Numbered from the stretch's first letter, positions 49,115-61,973 are shown. The stretch: DNA of 64,000 bases from Apteryx mantelli (GCF_036417845.1 NC_089979.1:118329415-118393414); one strand, 5' to 3'. Notes: generated by a model from the sequence alone, not told the origin. Numbers and translations are program-made.

Positions 49115-50232
49115 CACAAAGAGCTCAGGGAGCTCACTTTGTTGTTGTTTATTTTCTTTTTCACCTTTATTAAAAGTGTATTTTTTACATAGGAGTAATG
49201 GTACTGAGTTTGACTAAGGTCCACTTAGCCATGTATTGTCTTTTGAAGGTGAGCATAGCAGATCATCCCTTTCTAAGTTTCAGCCCCTGAAACTTTCAGG
49301 TGAAGGCTGCTTTTTCTTACTAAGTTGAGGTGGAATTTCAATGCTTTTAGCCTCTCTTCTGTGGAAGAGACTCAGCTTTGATTGCTGATTCAACTGCGAG
49401 CTGCTCTATTGCCATGACTCAGTCTGCAAAAAAAACAACAAAAAAAAAAAACACCCAAGCCCTAATGGTGTACAGCAGTCAAGATGATATAAAAGTATCA
49501 GCTCTCTTTTAACAACCTTGGTTGCTTGCTCCAGAGTGTTTTTTGGTTTTGGGGCTTACTCACTCATTGTCAGTCTTGATGGCTTTTGATAGCAAAAATT
49601 TGATATTGGTTTGACTTGGAAAGAATGTTCCTGTTCTTATGAAGTACTTAGTTTTTTCCTGCTACCTGTTTTAGTGTGTGCATGCAAATTGGTAAAACCC
49701 CCTACTGATTATAAATGTCAAAATGTGAAGTAAAGCTTGCAAGCAAGTTTAATAGGAGTGAGTATTTTGTGTGAAAACCTTCATAAGTAAGGACAGCAAT
49801 CACCTATTGACTGAGAAATGTTAAGAAGAAATTGCTCAAACCCCCCCCCCCAGCTGTTTTAGAATAATGATGAAGTTGTTTTCATCTTCTTTGGAGACAT
49901 CTAACAGGAGACGAAATATCTTGGGCCATTAATAAGAGCGTGCATGGTTCTTGATATCTTGAGACAAGGCAAGACGTCTAGCAATGAATACACAGATTTC
50001 TGTCTCTATAATAACAAATACTTAGCTTTAATGTAGTACTTTTCACCTGCAAAATGCCGTGTTTTACAAAAGAGGGCACAGTCTTTTTGCCCGTGTAACA
50101 GATGCAAGAGGTAAATTGACTGAAGCCCCTGGCAAGGCTGAGAACAGATGTTTAAAAAGCACTTTTTTTACAGAGAGAGGTGAAGAATAAGGGTGCTGCA
50201 ATCTCTTTTGGGCATATCAACTCTGTCAGGTA

Positions 50233-50610
50233 GCGACTGACTTGCTTGGGCTACTTCTGCCCAGCTGAAGTTTGCAGCCCGATACGCTGGGGAAGCCAGC
50301 GCAGAGAGCGGAAGCAGTTTAACTTGTGGCTACCAAGCAAGCTGCAGGTAAAAAAAACTTTGTTTTTTTTTCTTTTTTTCCCCCCCGCCCCAAGCACAAG
50401 CACTGTCCACACGAACACAGCAGGGCCCAGCTGTGTTCTGCCCCGGTGCCTCACGGTTTGTCTGCTTGGGACTCTGCGCGTTTGCTGTCACGATGAAGCA
50501 GTGCCCTTTCTTTCAGCAGAGCGGCCCTCTCAGAAGGGCACGTCTGGCTGAGAGGTCTGCACGAGCTCTCAGGTGCTGCGGACGCAGCTGCTGCTCTTGC
50601 TGGAATAAAC
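50233..50610. promoter_or_regulatory. CpG-rich block (possible regulatory element or noncoding exon)
   Basis: I count about 17 CpG dinucleotides between 50233 and 50587, against near absence in flanking DNA, together with higher GC. An acceptor-like CTTCTGCCCAG (ending 50263), a donor-like CTGCAG|GTAAAA (near 50347) and AATAAA near 50605 occur on the plus strand. No family is recognised and function is inferred only. Confidence 0.3.
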
Positions 50611-52515
50611 ACATCTAAGCTTGTGTCATTTACTGATTAGGGAGATGTGGCTTTTGCCTTGAAGAATCTCACTGATTTTTTATTGTGTTTTGTTCTGGGT
50701 TGGTTTCCTTCCCGCAGAGCAGTAACTTTGTGCGAACTTGTGGCCTCATGTCTGGAAAACATGACAGATTTTGTTAGGAGGTGCCACTAACTAAAATAAA
50801 CATTGGTACAAGCTACCTATTTGCTCTGCTATAAGTGAGTATCAGCTTTTCTACAGCTAATTCTGTACAAATAATTGTCATTTCTAGAGTTCTCTTCACT
50901 TTTTTTCCAGGAACGAGGAACCCTGCACATACCCAGTGGTATGTATTGGCATGACAGTTAAGGAACTGGGCATAGATATTGGCATGTGCCTTCTTGAAAA
51001 TACAAGCCACATTCAGTCATATCATATGATTGAGCTTTCTGTTGTGAATTACTTTACAAAAAAAGGTTTTTTTCTTGTTTATGATGTAGCTAGTAGTTGC
51101 CATCAATCTGTACAAACCCTTTCCTGGAATTGAAAAAAAAAATCATGCAAAGAAAAATGAGACAGTATCTCAGATACCTAGTGCTGAAACACCTCTTGCC
51201 TTGCTTTCTAAGACAGTGGGATAAATTGTTAAATAATTATCCCTTAATGACTGACCTTTCATAGATGCTATTTCAAGGCTTGATTGTTTTAATTTCACAC
51301 TCACGGTCTAATTTTTATGGAGTCTGTAAATCAGTTTAGTTTTTTACAGTGTAGAAACAAGAAAAGTTCATTTGTTAAGCAAATTCATTTGAAAGAAGTT
51401 GGTAGTGTTTGGTTAAAAAAAAAAACAACAAAAAAACCTTCCTTTACTCTCTGGTAGTCTTCCACTGTAACATCCATCACTTTACTGAAATTTTTTTTCT
51501 TAATGCTGTTTTTTTTTTTCTTAATTTTGGGACATTCCTATAGGTATATAGAACAAGCTACTGATTGAGCTATGCTGTAGGTTTATTCCACTGTAATTGT
51601 TAACAAATAATGATCTGTTAAACAAGACAAATCCAATAGTTCTTTCCACAAATTTTGGTCCACAAGGAACTTTGAAATTATTTCCCCCCATCAGAATGAA
51701 ATTTGAATAAGAATTCAGAGCAGTAATAATGAAACATTTGATTTGAGTAATGCTGAAAAATAGGCTGCACTTGCTATAAAGTAGCTTTAATCTGAAGCTG
51801 AAACAAAATCAAAATAACAGCATCAGATTAAAAGGTGTTGATCATTAGCCCATGCAGCTGTCATCAGAAGTCTGTTCTTTCTGGTGTTCAGATTGTCATG
51901 AAACTGCCCTTTCCAAAACAAAATATTCTGTTAGTACAGTCACAACATTGACATCCCGTTTGTGTGAGCTCTGCTTGCAGCGAACATGAGCTTAGGCTGG
52001 CGAGGAAGTGAACGGATTTATCCTTAACTGCAGGTGACTGTGGGAGAGGAGGCTGGTGGTGTAAGCATTCATGTGAAAAGCAAGAGGGCAAGATGGGAGC
52101 CAGTTTCCCCATGGGGGGTTTTGGTAGTTCCCTAACATTTCTGTTGAAAAGAAGTGAGTACTGACCTGCGTTGTGTAAGGGTAGGTCGGTGAAGCAGAAC
52201 TGAGGAGAGGACAGCCAGCCTACATCCGTACTTCCTTTTTCTTTCCCTTTGTAAACTCTTTAGCCCCATGTCTGTAGAGTTGCAGGTTTCTTGTCCACTT
52301 GCCTCGTGCTATGAATTTCGCTATTCTAGAAGCACAAACAAGATTTGCTGATAGCAAGGGCAGGCCTTTGTTCTGCAGCTTCTCAACAGTGATGCTGCGG
52401 TGCCAGCAGACAACGTTGTTGGTCCTTCCAACCAGCCAGCCTTATTTTGTTGCCATTCCTGGTCCTCATGAAAAAGCAACAAGGAATTGAAGTGCATAAG
52501 TAAAAAGGAAAGCTG

Positions 52516-52544
52516 TTCTCTCTCTTTCTCTCTCTCTCTTCTCT
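52516..52544 (+). repeat. TC-rich simple repeat
   Basis: An imperfect (CT)n tract in the intergenic spacer. Confidence 0.85.
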
Positions 52545-53304
52545 ACATGTTCTTTACTCCTTTCACGCATACTTTGGTAGCGGAAAAGACAAGTCACTCA
52601 GTCTGCGGTCATGGTCTTACTTGTGGTCAAATTTCAGTTTACCAGTTATGAGCAAGTACAGAGATCTAGTGTGGTCTTTCTTTACTTTGATTAAGGTGCT
52701 TTTGTACCTACTAGCTGGTACTGCTCTTTCTATGTATGTGGGACTGAGACTGGTTAAAAGTAGGGGAGAGACCCTCTCCTCAACCTACCTGCCCCAACCA
52801 CAGTATTTCTGTGGAGACAGTTTGAGGAGTGCCAAGTCTACATGCAAAAGAGACACATATGCTTTCATAAAGAGATGTGCAACTGGTGTTGCTGTCAACT
52901 TCCAATTCAGCTGCTTGCAAAAGAGCAGATCTGGTAAAGTCAACCTTCATTCAGTCCTTGCTGTCTTACAAGGTGCTAGTAGCACTGAGAATGCCTTTCA
53001 TGAGGGTTTCATACACTCACATCAGCTTCTTGCAGATCAGATTCTTGACAACTTGCTGTAGTCATTGAAAGTAAAAGCAAGGAAACAAGCATCTTGCTGG
53101 AAATTTAAAAAAAAAAAGTCAATTCTATGGAAATTTTTGTTTTGCAGCACCTGAAACCATGAAAAGCTTGCAGTGTGCTGCTACTGAACTGTATATACTG
53201 AATGCATGCTATTACTCAGAAGCAAGAAACTAAAATTCAGAAAACCTTTCAAGATGTCTTGAAATTAAAAAAAAAAACACAAAAAACACTTAAAGGAGTA
53301 TGAT

Positions 53305-53343
53305 ATCAATCATATATTTGGGTTAATCAATCATATATTTGGG
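53305..53343 (+). repeat. 18-bp duplication with 3-nt spacer
   Basis: ATCAATCATATATTTGGG occurs at 53305-53322 and again at 53326-53343. Confidence 0.9.
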
Positions 53344-55078
53344 CTGTGCTTACACGGAGGATGAAATGCTTTCTCTTTCAGTCATCTATAGATAAGAATC
53401 CTTACTGTCCAATGTTTGAAGACAAACAATACCTGCTGCACCAGTGAAGAGCAGCTTTTATTGGAAGATGGCATTAGCTAGGCACCTTCAACTGTTTATT
53501 GCCAGATACCCTTCACGTTAGTGATGTGGCCCTACCTGCAGAATCTGGATCCAGATTGGGACTTTCCTGGCTGGGGCATCTCAGATTTGGCTACTGGAAA
53601 GGGCAGTGTGAGTAGCTCAGATCTGGGGTCCCTGTCTCCAGGTTGAAATGTGAACCTTTCCCAAGGAGAACTGGGAAGGTCCTGAATTTCTTTTGAAAAT
53701 GCACATCATTTTCTTAACATCTGAGCTCTTGCTCTATGCCTCAAGTCCCCTAGCTATAAAATGGGGACTCTTAAAGGAAAAAAAAAAAAGGGTCATGGGG
53801 CTAGTGGGCTAGTGATGCATAAGAGAAGGCATTACTCTCTTCAGCAGAGAGATCACATGCATTTATTTCTGAGAGTTCAAAGGAGTATCAGGAATAAATG
53901 AAGAGAAAAGCCTTTGATCAGTGACCCTGATCATGGCCTATGAGCAATCTTGCTTTGAGCGGGACACATGAGGGATGTGTGAAGAGATATGTTAGGGGAA
54001 AGAAAGCAGCAGTGTTCTTCCATCATGCCAGAACTCGGTCAAGGGGTTGGCAGGGGACTCTGGATCTTCCTGGTATGGAACAGGCAAGAGGCTTTTCCAC
54101 TTTTGAGCCTCATTTCTGTGCAAGTTGTCTTTGAGTCACTGACTGGTTCATAAGATAGGGTTTTGTTTGTTTTTCTGATGGAGCTTGCTGTTGAATGACT
54201 AAAAAAGAAAATCATCCCAGGAGCATCTGATTTGGTGTCTACTCATCAACAGTGCCTGCTCCTTTAGGAGTGTTTTTTCCATTACTGACTGTGACACTTG
54301 GTCCACCATCGCTGTGTTAGAGTAAGATTACTGCAGGTATGACCAGCACTATATTGCCTTTGAATGCCCTTATCAGCTGTGTGAATGTGGAAATCTCACC
54401 ATAGTCATATTGAGCATTCACTTCCAGTCTTCTACTTAAAAGCTTCTTTTGTGCTTGCTGTAGTGAAATGCTCTCCAAAGGCATTTCTTTAAGCACCATT
54501 TTAGCGATCATTTTGACTGACATTACTGAATGGCCTTTGATTTCTAGCTACAAATCAAATCAAATGGAGCTATTTGTGTAAGAGATGGCAGTTGACGAGC
54601 TGGTATCTGGCAATGTTAAGAGAGAGATGCTGGATAAAACAGGGAAAACTTCCTAGAGGAAAAGGCATGAATGTGGGTTCCTGCCGACAGTTTTAAGACT
54701 CAAAGCTTCCTCGCAACACAGGAGCACTGCAGTGCCCATTGAATTGCTGTCTCCATCAGGCCAAGTGTTTAGACCTGTTGCTGGGATAGTGGCAACTAGT
54801 AATAGTGTAGAAAGGAGAACAGCGATTTGTTACTCTCTTTCCAGGGCTGGCTCTCAACTTGAGAGGAGTGGGTTGGGGACAGGCTGGCTGCCATGGTGCC
54901 TCCTCTGCACAGTCAAAGGGATGAAGCTACACTCTCGAGTAGCAGGTAGGTGTCTAATTCAGCCTCATGTTGAGGGAGGGACTGCAGTGGCCTAAGTGCC
55001 ATGTGAAAACAAACCAATGAACTTTTTTTCACTTTTTCATGATGATTTTTTTTTGACATCACTGAGCTGATTTTCTCT

Positions 55079-55094
55079 CCCCCCCCCCCCCCCC
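55079..55094 (+). repeat. Poly-C run (16 C)
   Basis: Homopolymer in the intergenic spacer. Confidence 0.9.
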
Positions 55095-57289
55095 AACTTT
55101 TCTGTGATGGATTAGAGCAACTGAATGGAGGACACTGACTGGCCTTCTGTGGAACCCTGATGTAAAAATGTGGGTTTAGGAATGACTCAACTTTGCTTCA
55201 CTCAAATGTCTATCTGTCCTCTTTCATGGTTCAATAGGTCTGTACATATAGTCATTCATTGCTTGAAAACTCTTGTTCAGCTAAAATGGCACCTTTGGTC
55301 AACTGACATTTTGAAAATCCCTGCGTTATTTTTGTCTATCTTTAATAATATTCTCTTACCTTGTCCTTTTTCATCAGCAGATTTCAAAGCCATGTTTCAA
55401 AAGAGGAGTGACATTGTCCACTCTAGGTCAGTGTTTGGAGGAGGAGGGGTTTGTTCAGGGTGACAGAAAGAAGAAAACCATCCAGGCTTGGTGCACCCCA
55501 GTCGCAGAACGTGGATTCCTGAGCCCACCACTGAATGGTGAGCTCCCCCTTGCACCAGATGGAGCAAACCTGCCCTGAGCACAACTTTCAGCTCAGTTGC
55601 TCGCCCCGCACCCTTGTTGAGTACCTGTGAGTATTACTAGGAGAACTGGGAGAGGTTCACTGGGCAGAGAAATCAGGATAACATGCACCCAAAGGAGATC
55701 TCTGGCTGCATCGGGCACTCTGCACCAAGTGCACATATGCACAGGGTGTGAGTGGAGTGGCGACTAGAAGTGTCTGTTAGCTTTGTGAGGAAAAGGGGCT
55801 TTACGCTAGCTCCATTTAAAGCAATGTTGCACTGCCTGCTGGGTGCGGCCCATTAATTCCACACATGAGTGGATTCAGCGTCCTCCCCTGCCGCAGGGTG
55901 TGTGCCCGGAGCTGGACCAGCCTCTGAGTTGCTGAGGGCCTTGGTGCCATTCCTTGGGGCTGCTCTTAGCCCCAAACCTTTCTTACCGAGGAGTTATGAA
56001 TAGCCTACAGCTTACTTTTTGCTTGCTGACCAACATTTATGCTAGTCGCCATCACACCAGCACCAGCAGCACTTTCCCAGGCAATAAGCAAGGTCTTTCA
56101 TCAGTTCCAGTTCTTTCCAAAGGGCCTGTTTATTGTTACTGACTAGAGGCATTGCAGAGTGTGACCAAGAGAAAATAACGGCAGAGTGTTTTCTTGCTTC
56201 CAAGTGCTTAAATGATGGATAGCTTAGTAATTCATAATGCCTGCTCCATCAGTGTCATATCTGTGAGAAGAAATGCCGTGCTGGCTTGGCAGGGACGTGT
56301 TGTCAGGCTTAGTGACATCTGGGACACTTTCCAGCACCTGACACTTGCAATTTGCCTTGCTCTTCCTTTTCAAAACAGGCAATTGATGAGTTAACCCACC
56401 CCATGTGGCTGGTTTTCCTAACTGATTTATTTAATGGCTTGTAATGTATTGAATGATAAAAATTAACATTCTTTTTCTTGGGAGAAAGACCATTTTCTTA
56501 GTGCAAGTAATTTCTTCAACAGTTTTTCTCATTATCTGCATCAATGTCTGATCCTTGCATGAAGATGTCAATGTCAGTGAACTACTAATGGTAATGCATT
56601 CTGCAAATTAATTATGACAGATATGTGTGTGTATGCTGTTCTTTATTTTCAATCTGTATGTTGTATCATGTGAGAGGTCACGTGGAGGCAAGCTTCCATT
56701 TATGTTTTGTTCTTTAGGGTGAACAGAACAATGGAATTACAGTATTTTTATGTTTCTTCTCCAGCCCTTTCGTTACGCATTTGAACATCTTGGCTGCTAT
56801 TTGTAGCCATCCCTGAATGCTGAGCAGGGACTTTGTTATTGATAGTTTAACAAAGTCTTCCTGCTGGGTGGTTGTGGTCCAGCAAAAAAGACATACCAAA
56901 AATATCTTCCAATAGAAGTTTTTCAATTTCTACTTTGTCTGCTACCACATTAATGATTTTTGCCTAAATTTTATATTTTTGCCAAAATTCCCTTGTGACT
57001 GATCTAAGTATTGCTGTGTGAGTTCCCTTCCTGTTCCAGACTTCTGATTAATACCATGTAGACATGTGAGAAACTACTGCGGCATCACACTCTTGGCCTT
57101 TTGCTCTGTTGTCAAATACTACTGTTCTTTGTCTGGTTTCTGAATTGACAGGCCTTTCCTACACAATCTCTGTTTTTAGTTTCTTTTGTTTTGTGAGGTA
57201 TGTCTCCAGTGAATGAAAATTGAGTCTAGGTGCTAAGTACTTTTCAAATGAAGAGCATTCACTTAAATATATAACCAAGATATTTCAAA

Positions 57290-58073
57290 TTTATTCATAC
57301 AAGCTGGAAAGTAAGTTTTAAAAACATTTTATTCAAAAACATTTTAAACATTTTCTATGTTAATTAAAATACAGAATGGTCATCCTGAATTACAGCAGTG
57401 AGGTCATTCAAAATGCTTACATACATACCTACACATATGTACATATGGCAACTTGGATACCTACGAGAAAATATATCTATATTTATAACACAATGTAATG
57501 CATTGGCTTTGAGTCTTTGTGCACCTAAAGAGTATGCTTTGTGTCCTTTTTCTTAACAACAGAGGGTGTATCCTCTCCCTGAGATAAACATTTAACAGTG
57601 GCAGGTACAGTAACAGGTTACTAAGAGTTTGAATGAACAAGTTCACCGCAGATCAATTGCAGAATAAAAAAACCATGGTAATAGCCATCCTTCTCCTTAA
57701 CTAAACAAAGATATTTTCCAAATGCACTTGCTGATGACAAGAAGCTCTCTCTCCTCTGCCCTACCATGCAGGCCAGCTGGTGAAAAATAAGAAGCACAGC
57801 ACAGTGCTTTGCAGCAAGTTGAGGCTGCTATTACATCTGAGCAGTAACTGGTAATTGTAGCAGGTAAAAACTGCATGTCCATCTCCTAGGTTTTACATCT
57901 AGGATATCTTTTGTCATTCTATTCAGAAAATCTAGAGGCAGAAATCAAAGCTAAAGTAAGTTATTATAAGGCACTAACTTATCGTAAAATGCATGTGCAC
58001 TTGCTTAGCTTTTTAAAGTTTCAGCTTTTGTCAGTTTGCTTTCTGGTGAGTTCAGCAGTCAGTCTGAAACACG
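57290..58073 (-). other. CCR4: Likely CCR4 3' UTR
   Basis: This is minus-strand sequence after the CCR4 stop, up to two AATAAA signals at 57328-57333 and 57290-57295 (TTTATT on the plus strand). They give a 3' UTR of roughly 750-790 nt. Which signal is used is unknown. Confidence 0.55.
57328..57333 (-). terminator. CCR4: Candidate CCR4 poly(A) signal
   Basis: AATAAA on the minus strand about 745 nt after the stop. A second copy lies at 57290-57295. Confidence 0.5.
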
Positions 58074-59144
58074 TTACAGAGCATCTTGGTCCCCAGTAGA
58101 CTGTGTGTGGAAGGAGCTGGTAGATTCAGTGTGGTAAGTGATGTGAAGTCCACACCATCTGCAAATATCTCCAGGCCAGGTCTTAAAGAGCATGTTTAGG
58201 TACTTCTTGAATTTTTCCCCCATGAAGAAATAGATGACTGGATTGAGGCAACAGTGAAAAAGGCCTAGGATTTCTGTTACCTGGAAAGCATAGTCCAGAC
58301 TTCTGCTCACTTGACAGCCTCTAATGACTCCTGTAATTTCCAGTGATTGTAAGAAAATCACAATGTTGTAAGGGGTCCAAAAGAAGAAAAACACAATCAT
58401 GACAGTAAAGATCATCCTCACAGCCTTATTCTTTTTCTCATTTCTACAGTGAACTAATGTTTTAATGATCATGGAGTAGCAAAATGCCATAACTATAAAA
58501 GGGATTATGAGCCCTAAAATGTTGATTTCCAAAGTGGAAAAGAGTTTCCATGTTGTGAAATTGCCTGGATATCTTGGCTTGCAGGTAGTATAATTTTGTT
58601 CATTAAAAGATTCTCTAAATACAAGTTCAGGAATTGAGGCTGAAAGAGCTACTAGCCATACAATAAGGCTAGTAATCAGGCCGTAGAAGGCAGTTCTTGC
58701 TTTCAAGGAAAACACTGCACGAACAATTGCCAAGTATCTATCTATGCTCATAAGCATAATAAAAAATATGCCGCTGTAAAACCCAACCAGATAGATCCAT
58801 GAAATGAATTTACACCAGGCCGTTCCAAAAATCCATTGGTCCAGTGTGAAATAAGACCAGAATGGCAGGGATAAAACAAAGAGCAAATCTGAGATGGCGA
58901 GGTTTAGCAGGTACACGTCAGTCATGCTCTTCAGTCTCTTATATTTGAACAGGACCACAATGACCAGAATGTTTCCCATTAGCCCAATCAGGAATACGAG
59001 GCTATACAGAACAGGTAGCAAGGAGGCTGCAAACCTCTTGACACCTTCCTTACTGCATGGTTTTGGAGCATCATTATAATTATCGTAATAGTCATATAAA
59101 GTTGAGATTTCGGCTTTAAAGGACTCTGTACTTGAGGAACTCAT
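58074..59144 (-). CDS. CCR4: C-C chemokine receptor type 4
   Basis: A class A GPCR that binds CCL17 and CCL22 and directs T-cell homing (known for the family). The single coding exon gives 356 residues (human 360). Visible features: a sulfatable Tyr-rich N-terminus (LYDYYDNY, residues 17-23); seven membrane segments; four extracellular cysteines C30, C111, C188 and C277; DRYLAIV at 135-141 closing TM3; WTPYN at 256-260 in TM6; NPVIYFF at 301-307 in TM7; and a Ser/Thr-rich tail ending [10 protein letters not shown]. Sequons lie at N184 and N195 in extracellular loop 2. Assignment to CCR4 over CCR8 or other CCRs rests on [41 protein letters not shown] and the C-terminal TQST...DAL, plus the GLB1 neighbour. 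ATG is at 59144, stop TAA at 58074-58076. The frame is intact. Confidence 0.95.
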   Translation of the reverse strand: MSSSSTESFKAEISTLYDYYDNYNDAPKPCSKEGVKRFAASLLPVLYSLVFLIGLMGNILVIVVLFKYKRLKSMTDVYLLNLAISDLLFVLSLPFWSYFTLDQWIFGTAWCKFISWIYLVGFYSGIFFIMLMSIDRYLAIVRAVFSLKARTAFYGLITSLIVWLVALSASIPELVFRESFNEQNYTTCKPRYPGNFTTWKLFSTLEINILGLIIPFIVMAFCYSMIIKTLVHCRNEKKNKAVRMIFTVMIVFFFFWTPYNIVIFLQSLEITGVIRGCQVSRSLDYAFQVTEILGLFHCCLNPVIYFFMGEKFKKYLNMLFKTWPGDICRWCGLHITYHTESTSSFHTQSTGDQDAL

Positions 59145-59160
59145 TTTTCCTCCAGTTCCT
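59145..59160 (-). other. CCR4: Splice acceptor and 14-nt 5' UTR of the CCR4 coding exon
   Basis: On the minus strand TTTATATTCTTTCATTCTCAG is followed after 14 nt (59158-59145) by the start codon. This pyrimidine-rich acceptor fits the family pattern of a 5' UTR intron just before an intronless coding region. The start is the first ATG after the acceptor and lies next to GGAGGAAAA. Confidence 0.7.
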
Positions 59161-60238
59161 GAGAATGAAAGAATATAAAAACATCAGTGACTTTCAGTTC
59201 ATGTAGACTATATGATTACTCCACAAGCTTGTATCATGTTGAAAAGAATGTAACTAGCAATGACTGCCTTGCGGTTTTAACACACTTTTCATTACAAGTT
59301 CTTAAATGATATTTAAGCATTATGGGATGCATATGCACACTTGCAAAAATACAGCCCTAACATGCATGCACTCAGTCCTTGCAACCCTGTGCAAGTGTGA
59401 TAGGTTGAGAACACTGTTCAAGCTGTAGAAGGGAAAGCAAATGGGAAGGAAAGATACAGACCATATATATCAAATCAGAGAGGGATAAATCCTGTGTGGA
59501 ATAAAGTAAAAAGCAAAACCACTCTTCATAGTGGTTAAGGTTTTCACCCATTTTTCCAATCAGGCAAACATCACTGAAAGAAGGTGGTAATAAAAATGCA
59601 TCTGACCCTTCCTTCTAATGAAATGATGCTTACTGAAGGGTGACATCAGTTTTCAGTAAGTGCTGTCTTCAGGGGCTATATGAATAACAAGAATTTGTCA
59701 TTTTCATTTGTATGCTATTCTCTAATGGACAGATACAGAGTTTTAACTGATGTTATTTTGAGGTTGCCCGGATCATATAATAGACACAACGCAAATATGT
59801 TGCTCACATATTTGTTCTTCACATCAGAGCAAGTGTCATTCTTTAACCTAGCATATCAGAATTTTTGCAAGTGTGAGTTATGTCCTTCCCCTTTTGTTTT
59901 TATTTTTATGAATGGAGAAAGCAGAGGAAAAGTGAGTATCATTGCTTTATTTGTCTTTCTACTGTATATTGCTGCTACATAACAGTAAACATTGGCTATC
60001 ATTAACCTGACCCTTACTGTGTGTAGTCACAGGCATGACACCTTTCCAATCTATGTTTCTGTTACATTACACACAGAGAGGAATTTAATCTGAATTACAA
60101 GTCATTGAGACCAGATAGGGACAAAACTGTTCTACACCAATGTTTTAGAGATGACAGCTCTACAATAACTGCATGCAAACATATATGAATTTAATTTAGA
60201 TTCAGAATGGCTATCCTACTCAAGTATTTTAAGCAGAA

Positions 60239-60276
60239 CACATACACACGTACACATACAACACACATACACCCAC
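60239..60276 (+). repeat. AC-rich simple repeat
   Basis: An imperfect (AC)n tract upstream of CCR4. Confidence 0.8.
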
Positions 60277-60553
60277 TTCTGATTATGCAGAAGTTTTGAA
60301 AACTTCTTTAAAAATTATCTGAGCAACAAAAGGTAAATGAAAAAGCATGTAATTCTTTGCAGTCACACACATGATGAGTGTATATGATACACAACTGTCT
60401 CTGCAACTGCATTTCATAAAAGTTACCTTTTTCCCCCTTTCGTCTCAATTGATGCAAAGAAGCTTCTTTGTTCTGACAATGAAGAATCGCTTGCTTCTCA
60501 CCAGGTAGCTTGGTCAATGAGGTGCTACAGACACAGTGATATCCAACAGTTGC

Positions 60554-60882
60554 AAAAAGCAGATGTCTCTAGGTAGCTCTGTTTCTCAACGGAAACTTTT
60601 TACTTCCTTACAGATTGTATCACAAGTGCCACTCTCCTCAGTGCTCACCCAAGAAGGTCCTTTAAACTCAGAAAAAATACTAAGTGCATCTTTCAATCTG
60701 TAAGGAGGTACAAAGTTTCCACTGAAAGTTTGATTACTGAGATTAAAAACAAAAAACAAAAAACCTTCATCTTATCCAATAATCTTTAAAAGCAGATGTC
60801 ATTAGGTAGCTCTCATTTGCCAGAAACTTTATTCTTCCTTATGGGTTTTATGAGGCATCTTAAACTCAGAAAAATAAAATAC
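60554..60882. repeat. Diverged direct duplication
   Basis: Copy 1 (about 60554-60680) and copy 2 (about 60787-60882) share AAAAGCAGATGTC, TAGGTAGCTCT, GAAACTTT, CTTCCTTA and, at their ends, TAAACTCAGAAAAA in the same order. The first 55 bp are about 80 percent identical by eye. Copy 2 lacks about 35 bp in the middle. Confidence 0.7.
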
Positions 60883-61973
60883 AAAGGACCATTTCTAGTG
60901 AGCAGAGAGGAGAAAAGCACTTGGTTTGCAGGACGTGTGTTCTAGTCCATCTAGATGAGGCAACTAATTTTGCAAGTTACACTATGTAATTGTAGAAGAA
61001 AAGACCTGTATAGATTTAGGATAGGGAAGTCTCCTTTCATTCATTCTTCTGTGACCTTCCTAACCCCTGCTTATCTTGCAAAGAAACCAGATAAAGGCAT
61101 GTTAATTCACACTGCCTCTTTGCTTGGTGAAGGATGTCTCCTGTCGCAAGTTTTATATACAGCAAAGCTACTCCCTACCACTGATAGTAGTAGTGGTCAC
61201 ACTGCAAAATAACAAATAATGAGTAGTATGGTAGGGGGGAGGGTAGGAAGCTCAACACTTTCTATGAGTTTCCCAGAGAATGTGATGGGCCCTGTTTGTT
61301 TCTTTTTGGATCTTGGGAGGAGGGGGGAAGGGGTTACTTTTGGAAGTGCACTGAGGACATGCGCTATTCAAATGGGATGGTTATGAGTCCCTACTGCAGA
61401 AGAGCTGTGCTAGCAGCTGGCAAGGAGGAGAGAACAGAGAGCTGGCTCTCGTTTATGTCCCTGAAAGGCCAGCCAGGTGGAAGTAAAAGCTATTTCTCAA
61501 GAGCGGAGACTGCTTGCTTGTTATCAGAAGAAACTGAAGAGTCATGATGAGAAGTAAAAACAAAAAAGCTGTGGGAGATGGTTGGAAGGGGAGAAAGAGT
61601 CATAAATTTTCAGTCCAGAAGAGATGATATATCTTCTAGGCTGACCTCTTCTGTTTTTCTGAACACAGGCATAGATTTTCATTCAGTTATGCTATTCATT
61701 GCTATCTTATGTGCCTCTGACATTGTTGCTATGCACAGTAACTTATGTTTGGCTGAAGTGTTTCTTCCAGAAAAGCATCCAGACTTGATGTGAAGACAAC
61801 ATGAGATGTGAGATCCACTGTTTTCATGTTTCTCCAGAAGAAAATATTTGTATAGGAAGTAGCTTCTCAGTCATCTTCCATAAGCTGCGCAGATGGAGAT
61901 TTTTTAAACTGGGAGATGTTCCTTCAGTGCAGGTTATTTTTCTGCAGATCATGTATGTCTTCTCTTCAGTTTG

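Larger units (their letters stand above)
41766..57289. other. Intergenic spacer between GLB1 and CCR4
   Basis: About 15.5 kb with no open frame I can link to a protein family. It holds simple repeats (TC tract near 52516, AAAT near 49085, C runs at 49841 and 55079), a CpG-rich block at 50233-50610 and a short tandem duplication at 53305. The longest frame (148 codons, minus, 46998-47444) is within chance expectation for this length. Confidence 0.75.
59161..61973. other. CCR4 upstream region
   Basis: It should contain the CCR4 5' UTR intron, first exon and promoter. Candidate minus-strand donors are CTG|GTGAGA (exon end 60502) and AAG|GTAACT (exon end 60427), giving introns of about 1.3 kb. 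It also holds an AC-rich tract (60239-60276) and a diverged direct duplication (60554-60882). No coding gene is seen. Confidence 0.5.

Noticed and set aside
50246..50551. 101-codon plus-strand frame in the CpG-rich block
   Set aside because: It includes a stretch made by a T/C homopolymer tract and has no family resemblance.
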